Assembly: GCF_001949145.1 (NCBI RefSeq)
Contig: NW_019091362.1
Coordinates: forward strand, 11,056,979-11,120,978
DNA length: 64,000 bases
Direction of reading: 5' to 3'
Source: Acanthaster planci
Lineage: Eukaryota > Echinodermata > Asteroidea > Valvatida > Acanthasteridae
Below the pieces are notes generated by a model. It saw nothing but the letters and a program-made list of their open reading frames with translations, had not been told where the DNA came from and ran no database searches. The position numbers and the translations under genes were made by a program. Positions 1 through 11,900 of the stretch are shown here, piece by piece (position 1 is the stretch's first letter; each line of letters opens with the position of its first letter).

Positions 1-2103
1 GACATGGACAAACATCATGAAATATACAGACTGACATTTACAGACTTTTGAGAATGGTCCATACAAAATCCATGTAGATTGAGCTTCAATTCCTCTAAAA
101 CAAAGGTTGATGCATGTCACTCGCAGTCGGTAAATTCATCTGTAACACTGTTTTATCCACCACCTCTTCTTTTCAGTACCTCAGCATCCCCATCAGTTAA
201 CCTTAACCCTAACCAACCCTAACCCTGACCAACAATAACCCTTACCCCAACCCTAACCTTGATATTCATACATCAATACTGGTGTTTCTCCTGCTTATTC
301 GTTTTCACTGTTTGTTTGTCCTTGTTAAAATACATGCAGGAATGCATACCTCTAAGTACATTAATTTACTTTTGCTTTCCCTGACCCAAATATTTTGTTT
401 GTATTATTTCGTTTGGTGTAAGTTTGTTTATGACAGTTTCTTAGATTTGTTAGTGGCTCCCCATTCATGCCTCTCTTTGGCTGAATGCTTGTTAGTTCTA
501 TTGTTTTCCGGTTCAAATTTTTATTCCATTTGGTGTGTTTTTGTTTTGTGGTTTTCTTTTCAATTCTACCATATTTTACTTTGTCTGTGTCAAACGAACA
601 GTAAAAACAATATGCATACCGAACGTGTACATGTCAATATCAAAATTGCTACAAAGCTCTAAGGTACGAGTACATGTATTAATGGTGAAATGTCTGGAAA
701 GTCAGGATGAGCATCTACATGCAAACAGCATCTTTATAGAGCTGTTTGCTCCTTCAATCAAGATGACTTTGGGCAGTTGGAGATGAGAAGAATGAAGTTT
801 TATTCTTGACCCCCTCCCCTTTCCTTATGTACTTAAACAGACAATGCCTGCTTTAGTTGTCCGACAGAAAACACTCTTGCCTTATTGCTCACAGGTCAAG
901 TTGGCTGAGCCTTCATGGAGAACCCTAAAAACTCTGGTTTCACCCTCTCCTGATCTACTACACATAATTTGCACAGCAGTGAAATGCGAACAAAGGTGCC
1001 CACCAATGGCTGCCCCTGCCGAGATGCACAGTGCCCTCCGTGGGAAGGAAATGCACTGAGTGACCAAAAACAAGATGAAAACAAGTCACAAAAGCCCCCT
1101 CAAGGAGTGAAAAACATTGTGAAAGTTCACCCCTGCTACCGTATGTCAAGACTCTGAACATGTACCAATTCCCAAGATTATGCCTTGAGGATTCTCCAAA
1201 AAACTCTGAAAAACATGGCTTTTGTGAAATGGCAAAGTAAGATTACGGTATGTTGGCTGAGATGTAGTTGAAGAGCTTGTAAACAGCAGATGTCAGCCAC
1301 AGCAAAATGAAAGAACTCTACAAGTGCACTCTGGGACCCCAGACCTTTCAGAACCCTGAGCAAAACAGGAGATACATTAGCTGTACACTAACAATTTCAG
1401 TGATTCAATTACCACACAAAGCCTTCAGCAATGTTTTTCTGCGCAGTGAATTTGATCAACAACGTGCATGACAGCACAATGGGCATGCGTTACGGGCAAT
1501 TTAACCCAGCGGAGTTTGGCTTTGCCTTAATGACATTTATTCAATAATGCTCCGAAGTAACATTCTCTACAACTCGAGTGAGATTAATATCTCCAAACCT
1601 CATGTACATGTACACAACTTCACATATTCTGAAATGACAACTTACATATACAGTATGTATGTACATCTACATGTATGTGTGCCAACTTTTAAGTTTCTTC
1701 ACATAAGCATTTATAAATATAAAGATCACATATATGCACTGCTCGTTATTAAAGGCCAAGCCTCAGATCTTTGAAAGATGCCTTTAAAAAAGACATCACA
1801 TTTTGCTTTGCAGCCTGGAAATTTCCAACAGATACGTTAAAAAATTACACACAGAATTGCCAATATTGAAAATGCTGGCGTGCTGTAAAAGAATAACTGA
1901 CAGACGCACTACATTCATTTTGATTTAAAACTGATATGAAATTTGACAGTTCACATGATTTTCTTCAAGGGATGTAATCAGGTTACAGGAACAACGGTAT
2001 TATCTTACCAAGATGCGTGGTAGTGGCAATTCTAAAATAATGATTAAAGTTACCCCTGTAAATCCCGCAGAAAGGTACAAGTCCCACCTCTCTTCAAACT
2101 CAC
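1..2103. other. Intron or 3' part of the ITPRID-like gene; no exon established
   Basis: Beyond the donor at 2104 the minus strand should hold the next exons. Short open stretches on the minus strand near 1178-1363 and 880-1084 read partly like coding sequence. None has a convincing acceptor and donor pair with phase 0, so none is called. The telomere-like repeat lies here. Confidence 0.5.
197..262. repeat. Degenerate telomere-like TAACCC repeats
   Basis: About nine imperfect copies of (C)CCTAA(CC) appear in 66 bases, such as 'aaccctaaccaaccctaac'. The metazoan telomere repeat is TTAGGG. Here it is short, degenerate and interstitial, within the 3' part of the ITPRID gene. Confidence 0.7.
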
Positions 2104-2981
2104 CTCTTCAATCTCAAATGACTCTTGGTTATGAGCAAGACGGTGGGTAGGTCTGTCAGAATGCTGTGACGCTCTCTTCTCACAAGTGCTAAGTTCCACT
2201 CCTCTCTTTGGTGAGCTTCCCTCAGTCAAAGGCTGGTTCCCGGTTCCGCTTCTTCCTTCCCGCGGGTCACACTGCAAGTCTCGCTCCACACTGGGGTCTT
2301 GGATGACAGCAGGAGGCCTGACTGACTGGACTGATTGGCTCACTTCCAGCTCCTCGCGGACTGGGGGAAGCAAGGGCTCCGGCATCACCATGCGAGTCAG
2401 GCGCGACCGCCGGTGCTCCTCTGCCGGCCTGAGGCTGCCGGCACTGGAATCCACCTCCTCATAATCCCAGTCTGAGTCCGAGGAGTCACTGACAAACTCG
2501 TATCCATGGGATGAGTCTGCAAAGGAGTTAACCCTGACCTGACCTGAGAAAACACACTCATTGGGCTCATTTTCAATAGCTGGGCTCAAGGAAACAGAAC
2601 TGGTACTGTGACTGGATGATGGAGAGGTGGGAGAGGATGCATCTTTGGCTTTATGGGAGATATTCAGTCCACTTCTTGGTCTTGTGAGGTCAGTTTCACC
2701 GACTGAATCTGGCTGCAAGTTGAGTACTTGTAAATCTGTTCTTGGCAATTCGCCACCTGGGCTGACTGGCCTAACTGACAGGGTGCCTTGTCTTACCGGC
2801 TCTGCTAATGGTTGATTTCCTGCTACTGGGCTTACTGACTTCTCACCTCTACTGGTAGGCCAGCTCATAACTCCGCCCACATCCGTCTGACAAACCAGCT
2901 GCTCAGCTGAAGGGGTGATAGCACACATTGACTGTTGGAGGACAGCTCCAAGACCTCGCAGCCCACCATGGAGACTGAACC
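2104..2981 (-). CDS. ITPRID: ITPRID-like exon F (long disordered exon ending in SFEIEE)
   Basis: The acceptor is 'ctgtttacatacacag' and the donor is GAAGAG|GTGAGT, phase 1 in and phase 0 out. It gives 292 codons, the largest exon. It continues the IP3R-binding region ('FSLHGGLRGLGAVLQQS') and then becomes a long Ser/Pro/Glu-rich disordered region with an acidic tract 'SDSSDSDWDYEEVDSS'. It ends with 'SQHSDRP' and 'QESFEIEE'. Human ITPRID2 has a QKDSFEMEE-type motif after its own disordered stretch, and a nearby SQHSD. This supports orthology outside the globular core. The open frame extends upstream to 3201 by chance, but splicing at 2981 gives the matching phase. Confidence 0.85.
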
Positions 2982-5900
2982 CTGTGTATGTAAACAGAAA
3001 TTGTAGAAGTTCTCTTTCAAATTCAAACTCTGCAACATCCTCTCTCCCAGAAAATCGGCCATTTTTCAAAGGCCACTTACCAGTGACACACTGAGAGGAA
3101 TTCAGAAATTTTCTGTACATTACAAATGATGCACAGAAATCTGCAAAGTGGCAAGATTTTGGTATATTCATGTAGCGAAGTGGTTCTCTTCTGGAAGACA
3201 AGATTCACATGCATTTACATGTACGTACTGTATGTTTCAAGAGATGTGCTGTTTCAACAATCTCCCTGAGAGACCAGCAGAGAGTACATTTTGAAACGTT
3301 GAGCTTTCTGTGATTTTTAGAACCAAGCATGCTTACATGTCAAGGCTCCAGCTGAACATTTTGAATATCCGCCAAGGTTTCAGACAAAGAAGAAAACAAA
3401 AGAAATCACTTTTTACGCAGTGCTACTGCTAAAGCAATCATAGCCAAATTTTGCAAATATATGGCTTTTGGCAATAATAGTGACTGACAGCTGGAACACT
3501 TTATACTAGAAGATGCCTGTGTCACATTTTGAAGTGTTACTAAAAAGGGTTCTACTGTACACAGAGTTACATCTATGTACATGATCTACAACTTGCTGTG
3601 AATTGCCAGTGTAACACATCATAAAAATCTTCCCTCTCCTAAAGGTCAATCCTGTGTTCCTTGGATGAGCATATATTTGCTATCTTTGTTGACTCTTCAA
3701 ATGCCACTGGCCATCCGTTGATCTCTTGAAACTGTAAATGCAGTGGGCAAAACTTTCGACCATTTTGACAAATGTTTCTGAACTTCACACTTGCAAGCAT
3801 TCTAAGACTGGAGAACATAAATCACAAGAGGCAGGTGACATCAACTGTGATGTCAAACTTATCCATCAGGTACTGCCGTGGGAAAACATCAAGTTTTGGA
3901 TTCTTGCAACAGTGTAGAGCTCCAACCATGCGTAAAGTTGACATGTTGTTATTTAGGAACCTTGTCAAAATCTATGTAGTTCACATCTTGGCAGCTTTGC
4001 CATCTTTGGAGCACGAAGCAATTATGGATAATCTTCAACAGCTTTTTTTTTTATCAGGATTATGCTGTATATTTAAAATATTTCACAATGTACTATAAAG
4101 AGTGGCATCAAGAGTTTCAAACTTGCTGGCTACATTTTAAAGTTGGGGGCTACTTTTTAAACACAAGCAAACTTGCATTGGGGAAAACAGAAGAAAAAAA
4201 CCCTAGCAAATCTGAAGTTCACCATTTATAAAAAGTACAAGATCTAATAATTCAAAGAAGATAAGGATAGATCTTGCATTTTCTCATTTTCATGGTGGCA
4301 TCTTTGTAACAAAATAAGTACCCATGACTAGAGCCACACACAAAAGAAAAAAAGACCATCATCAAACTTGGACAACAAACTCTCAAGTTACTACAGAAAC
4401 AATGTACATGTACTTGTACATGTACATGTACGTAAACACAGTTTGTGAGATACATGTATGGTGTTTGATTTGTTTCTTAGGGAGGTACATGTAAAGTAAA
4501 ACCTGGATATTTCTGTAAACATCTGGTCATACAATAATATCTGTTTGCTGCAATATCAACAGTTCACAAATTTTCTGCACCAGTCAACAGTGAACACAGC
4601 ATCACGGACATGTAGCAAATGTACCATGCACCAGCTGTAGAAGTGTTTACTGCTTCTGTCTCCCTAATGTAGGCCACTTCCCCTGAGCAACCTGAAAATA
4701 CGACTGATCAGGATGATCCTTGTGATGTGCGCACTGTTAAGCCACAACCGACAAACATCTACTTGCACGCTTAGCTGCAACTCCGTCCCCCGAGAGAACT
4801 AAGGACATGAAGCATTTCAGCTCTCGAAATGAGGACCTGGCCCGTTTTTTTAAAAAGGTTTTTCTCTTGCCTTCTCACGGTCTGTTTGCAAATCAGTAGC
4901 GACAAGAGTCCTCAAGGGCCCCTTGCCGGCAAACAAGATTCTCATCAGGCCCGTTTGCTTTGAGCAAACAGGCTGAAGAAAAGCTCAGGCCCCCCCCCCA
5001 AAAAAGTCAATGTATTAATCAGGGCCCAACATCAAACAAAGCTGGAGACACTGATTAGTGGAGAAAATTTACAGTCACTTTCTGTTTGATTGCGTGAGAT
5101 CCTGAGATCCCAAATGTACATGTACAATGCACACTCAGTAAAGTGACTGCATACAATATTATGGGAGAAAAAAGTTAGAGCGTGCCAAATTCAAAGATAA
5201 CAAAACAACACTGAAGGACACTTGGTATTGTGCAGTTTTCCCAACACACAACTGGTAGAACATTAGCTCTACATAAAAATGATTTTTTCAAATCAAATAA
5301 CACGTATGAACTGACCATTTTAGAAGTCAAACCAAAAAAGTGGCGTCCCATCCCTATCCCAACAAATGAAAGGGAGAAATTTGAGAGTCAAATGGTGAAA
5401 GCCATCAAGGAAATTCCTGTCTCAAAAACAGGTACATGGCCTACCAGTATACATGCAATTAATGGTCCATGTACATGTACACGTAGCTTCATTGGAAAAC
5501 TGGAAATAACATTCAGATACTTGTAGCAATTTCTTACCATGAAAAACAATTTCAGCTTCATTATATCTAGGTTCTTTGTATTTGTACATGTATATATATC
5601 CTCACGAGTAAGTTCATTTTTAAAAAAAGTTACTTACATGTATGAGCACTACGACCCCCAAAAAGAGCTCAAACAAATTGGCTTAATATAGCCCAGAAGT
5701 ATCAATTCATATCAAGTAACTCAATGCCATAATTTTAATTGGTAACTGTTTTGTTTATTTTAGTATCGCATAACCATTGCAGATGAAAAAACTGCTGACA
5801 AAAAATGAACGGCGAAAGTGCAAAGCACAGGTGACTGCAGCATTATCTCACGAATGACGTCCATAGAATAAAAAATAGCTATGATGATAACCAGACCGAT

Positions 5901-8900
5901 TGGTAAATCATGATAGCTGTGCCAAACAAATAGACTCCCAAGTCCCAATCCAATTTCTGAAGATCTGCAATCTGCAGGCAGTCAGTACAAATGCTTAATT
6001 TTAGATAATGACAATGTATGCCATTGGAAAAATGAATGGACGGCTGCATGCACAATGTATCGGCATTTACATGTAATCTTTTCTGTCAGAAATGCATGAA
6101 CATACTGTACAATGGAAGTGCTTCTTAGAATGAAAATCTTCCTCGAAGGATCCCGTAAGTGACGGTACCTGGTACGTAAGTCTCCTTGCTGTATCATCAA
6201 TGGCCATGATGAACTTGTTCACTGCTTATTCATGTACATGTAAGCAGCATAGTGATTAGTACTTCCATTTTCGTGACTTGGAAAGACTACATACTGTAAC
6301 TGCACACTTTTATCAAGCTCCTCAAAACTAACTCTCTTGGCACATGTGTTGGCAGATGTATCAGGGTGAGATTGAAGGGATTAAAAAAAATCCACAAAAC
6401 TTATAGCAGAGTGGTTGAGGCTACAAGTAAATATGCATCATGACTGGTTTTCAGGGATTTTAGCCGCTCCAAGCAGGAAAAAAAGATGGCATGTTTTGAA
6501 ATGAAATTGACAGTACTATTGTATGCACTCGCTGCACAGGCACGCAAGTTTATGTGCATTTGTTGCGTAGCATGCTGAGTATGTGCAACAAATTTAGTGA
6601 GGAATGTATGGTCTTTACATGCATGCCAAACGTGTACCGGAACCCAGTTGGAAAACTTAGTACCATCCGTCTTTCTTTCACTGGTGAGGGTGTACTCAGG
6701 GCGGATTAGCTCGCGAGGCATGAGTTCTCTCACAATTTTCAGGCCCCAGAGTTTCCTTAAGTTCCAAAACACAGAATGTGCATCCAAAATTTTGAAGCAA
6801 GATATCCTAAAATCCATAAAAAAATTCCTGAGAAATCACATGCCTGGCATGTACCCTATTTCTAAATCCTTCACAATTACTTCCAGTGCAAAGAAACCTA
6901 CTGTATGCTCAATGTGCATTTACTAAGGGAAATAACATGCCAAATCAGTGGTGTGAGACCATTGTCCTTAACGTAACTAATCAAGTTTTCTCCCTTGTCT
7001 CTCGCATGCAGAAATCCTGGACTGAGCTTTTGCGGATGCAAAAAAATAAATTGGGCGAGGAAAAACAAATTGGTCAATAATTCTTAAGTGCTTTCAAGAT
7101 CAATCCAAAACTTTGAATGCTCTCAAGAGAGCGAGTCCTGATGCAGACTGCGATTGGATTCCAGCACAATGCAGGCTCTTCGAGGCCTGACAGGCCCAGT
7201 CAATAAATTTCCAGTCCCGAAATATCCATTCTGTCAACAAACTAATGCTTGGATGATTGAGTGATGCGGCAGGCTGTCTACCCCGCTGTCATCGCAGCGG
7301 AGGAAGGCTTTCCTTGGACAAATAGCTTTATCGGCCGGCCACTCTTTCAAATGGAAGGGCGGGGGACTTCAGGAAGGTGATATCAGGCCCGTTTCTCGAG
7401 TTGCCAAAGCAACAAGCATCCTGCTGACGATGACAATGGCACCAGTAGCCAAACAAGGAGAGGAGAAAGAAACAGTCTGTGTGCTGTCACCTTGAAATCC
7501 TCCAACTAAGCAGGAAATTTGGACAATTCCATGTCAGCAAATGATCTTTTGTGAGGAACATGTCCATGTATGTCCCCATTATCTACACAGTAAAATGACA
7601 AATTTGATTCATTCATTTTGTTCAGCATCCATGAAATATTGTAAGATGATAATCGTACAAACGCAAGTGAAGACTGACACTAAACAACAAACATATATAC
7701 ATGTAATTTTGGTTTCTTTTCAAAGCGGCAAGGCTCTGTAAGGATAATTAAAATCCTCAGAATGTTTCATATAAGTAAAAAAGAGCGGTTTGTGATTGAT
7801 TGGAGAATTAGCTCTACAGCTGCACTCCTAAGTGGTGCGTTAATGCCACATTGAAACAAACAAATGGCACGCGCTCCAAGAGCGCCGGGGCAGCCTGCTG
7901 AAATGAACAAGCTGAGAGTGATGCTACCGGTACATTGCCGTGGCAACGACACATCCTCTGCTACACAAAACCTACCCTAAGTTCTCCTCTCTGTTTGTGT
8001 CCCTACTCCATAAATTAAGCCAAAACTGGGTCAATGGATGGAAAGAGCCTAAGTAGTGGACTGGGCAGCAAGAAGCTTTCCATCCATTGGCTATCAAATT
8101 AAAAGGTAAATATCCACACTTCAATTGGGTGGATTCAAAATGAAAACAAAAGGTGGGTCGTGCACACTCTTCCATTTCAACAGAAGGAGATGCACATAAA
8201 GATGCACAGTATTTAATATCCTGAAATGTAAGAGTTTGTACCAAGGTCTTTCTATTTTGGTTATCATGCTTTTTTGGCCTTTTAGAAGTCTATAAGCCAC
8301 AGAGATTCATTGTTGTGGTACTAAATATTACTTTACTCAGAGACCATTGGTAGACACTGTAGGGTTGTAGCCTGTACTGATAATTACTATCTCATTCCGT
8401 TGTTAGGGTGTTCTGGATGCTTGCCCACTGCTCAACCCGAGCTATAATCTAGCGAGAATAATTTCGCAGAGGACCAGAAGTTTTTTCTGACTTACACATA
8501 TGTACATGTATGTACCTGTAGGGATGTATTTCATTTCCTTTGCTTATTTGGAAGATTTTGTTTGCCAAACCTTTTTTAACAACAAGCACTGCAGCGTATG
8601 CAGTGAAGGAGAGTGCAAGTTCAACAAGTGAGTGGGCAACCTGTTTTTGGCTGATCAGGTGATTACCTTTGCTTTACATGTTTGTCCTTTACCTCTTTAA
8701 TGCTGGGTCCGTATTATTTGGCTACAGCCAGCAATGCATTTCAAAGAAATGAATCTAGCCACCAGCTGGAGGATTCAATGAACCCTTGCATTATCGCCAG
8801 CTCTAGCCAAGTGACTTGGGGCAGCTTAAAGTGCAAACTGAGGTCTGACCACTGACCAATAGCTACTGTAAGTCTTACCAATACATCCAAGAGAAAGTCC

Positions 8901-11900
8901 AATGGGAACGTACCTTTTCCAAAATACGGAGATGGAAAAAAAAGCACCTCACCATATTTTTGGTCCTGAGTTTCTGACAGCATCAGGTAATTGTCAACGC
9001 TGATGCCCTGAGCCATGGATGGTTGCTGCAGGAAGCGACCAGGAATTCGGTCCAAAGGGTTGGGCTCCTTCCCCCCACCAAAGCCCAGGCTCAGCAGCAG
9101 CTCTTCCGGGTCGTTGCGGGCATAAAGGAGGTCGGATACACTGTATTAAAGGAAAGGGAAAAACACTGACAGCAACTGTACATGACTTCAAACTTCAGGA
9201 AAGAAACAGCCATATATGAGAGAACTTCAAACAAATTCCTACCATAGCAGTGGGACCAATGTTCTTACATTACAAGATATCACAAATGAATTTTCATTTT
9301 TAATTCTTTTCATAAGAGAAGAATATGAACTTGTGGTTTGCCAGTTTCATGAAAGTTTCAAACAGCACAGCTGACTCAATTTCTTTATTCTGGGATTCAT
9401 GTGCCATGCACAAGCAATCTTCTGAAGTAGGCAACATGGGGGAAATGTGCAACATTGAACTTGAGGTGTAGAGAATGGGCATATTTGGCAGAAGAGCAAT
9501 GGATTTTTACATATGTACATGTACGTGAATGCAACCTGTGTGTGAGGCTTTGGGGACCACTGCAGTGGAGGCTTACAATTCTGGCAGCTGGAGAAGTCTG
9601 TACAGTAGATTTTGCGCTCGTGAGCTTATGTACTGCTGCATGATGCATGTATTAAGATCTGCATAGCCCAGTCACTATTTACACATATTATCCCCACTTT
9701 TGTTTGAAGTGTGAAAATGTGTCCTGGGTTATTCCACAGATAAGGAGTTTACGAATGGTGCTTTGTTGTGTGTTGAGAACTTTTGGCCAAAGAATTACTG
9801 AGGAGTTAGGGTTTAAGTGTAAGCCCAACAGTAGTACTTACTCCAAAATGTGCACATTCAAACACGACAGCTGTGCACTTTGTACCACGACACTCACAAG
9901 CAGTCATTATCCTGCTTACAGTTCACACCTTCCCTGAACTCTATAGGTGTGATCTTCCTGATGATCAAGTATACGTGAACTTGACTGGATTGCTTTTCTC
10001 AAATTCCACAGAGTGGTACTGATCCACAGACATTTCACTGTCAATGTTCTCATTCCATCAAAACAACAACATTGTGCATGTCAATACGAGTACTTCAACT
10101 ATGCACAGGCTTCACTAGACCATTTCAAATGGGAGAGGGGAAGTGCCATCATAATATCTGCCGAGTTACATTGTATCAGCAAATTTCACGGGTGTAATGA
10201 TAGTCTGTTTCCCCGACCTGACATGTAAGCTCCCCTTCCGTTACCCTTCATTCTCCATTCCTGCCGACAGCACTGTGATTTTGCCGACAAAACTGACTAA
10301 TGGAAAAGTGTGACACACCCCTCTCTTCCGTGAAATGCCTGTGAAGTTACGTATACATGTGCATGTGCATGTAAGCCTAAATGTGGATGCACGATAAATC
10401 TTCCATGAAGGCATGCCAAGGAGCATTTCAAGCAATGCCTCTGGTCTCAAACATGACACACGCATTCTTTAATGTAGTCCCTTTATTATGAAGTCACAAT
10501 CTCTTCCAAGGAAAGCGTGTTATGTCCACAGATGCCCCCCCAGACCCTACCATTTCACCCTCACAAAGACAGTAACCCAAATCTGCTGAGTCAAACTGTA
10601 ATTGCCCAAGGATTCCAAGCCTGATTGTATCCAACTCATTCAATCAAGCACATTGATAGACACTGGTTTGGAGTCGGGGCAATTTGCTTGCATTTCCTCA
10701 GAGGAGGCTTCAGACGGACAATGCCAAACTCAACCTTGACAGGCCACTAGCTTATTAAATACGATTTTCCACCAAATTAAGCCCTAAGAAGTAAGTGCCC
10801 TCGCAATCAGTGGCAATCCCTTGCGGACTTCAAGTGAAGATAAAAGCTAGTTTGTCCTATTGAATATAAACGCTTACACTGTACATTATACATGTATGTA
10901 CAGTAAGTGTGTACAAGTATACATGCAAATACTTCCTTCCACATGCCACCTGATCGGAGTGAGGCACACAGTAGGGCGATGCGCGTAGGGCTATACGCTT
11001 AGCTACACACGAACTACTTTGTAACCAAGATGTTTTGAACACGGGGTAACATTTGCAGCATACACATTCCTGTGCGCTACAAAGTTCAATGTGTGCACAT
11101 TCTGACGTTTAAAACTCCGTCATTTGTCTAAATGTACTTGACACTTTGGGGCTGAAATAGGGAATAATTCTTCTGATAGTGAGATTGGATAAATCTATCC
11201 TATCAGAGGAGATACATCTTTATGGTGCTTGCATAGACTATGCAGAACACACGCGCATGCAAGCACGTGCCCCGTATGAAGGTACATGTACGTACAGTAC
11301 ATGTATGTGAATGAACTCAAGAACGATTCAATATCTCTTCCAAACCTCATGTTTCTCTGAGGCAATAGGGAGCCAATGTATTTACTCTACAGATGATCTC
11401 TCTGATTCAGAAGCAGGTGGGTTTATATCTATGGTTGCCAAGTGATGCCATGGCCTCATCAGAATCTCATCAGCAAAGGTATTAAAGGCCACAAGATCAA
11501 ATAGGCAGGGGGGGAGGAACAGCTATCTGTCTTTATGCACATAAATGAAGCTCCAGCAGGACGTGTATTTGTACCTGTACAGTTGCACATGTATGGGTAG
11601 GTTCCCTGTTTCACATCCTCACAGGATATCAATACACAAAACATACACATATAATAGATGCACCCAAGGTGCATGTAGCTCAAGAACAGGGTTCCTCCAC
11701 CTCCAGGACAATTAAATTCCATGACATTTCCATGATTTTCCAAGACCAAATTATGAAAATCCATGACCCAATAATGCAATTTCTTGGACTTATCAGACTT
11801 TTAAAGTTGCAAATAAAATCACGCATTTTATGCACTTATTTCTGATAATAGAAATCACGCACAAATTCCATGACTTTAGTGATTTTTACAAAATTCAATG

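Larger units (their letters stand above)
2982..8952. other. Intron between ITPRID exons E and F
   Basis: This is A+T-rich intronic sequence with TACATGTA blocks. It contains one copy of a dispersed repeat (6545-6720) and a plus-strand candidate exon (5324-5431). A C-rich and A-rich run lies near 4990. No other gene is supported. Confidence 0.6.

Noticed and set aside
2050-3201. Treating the whole 383-codon frame as one exon
   Set aside because: The family match and phase require splicing at 2981 and 2104; the flanks of the frame read as intron.
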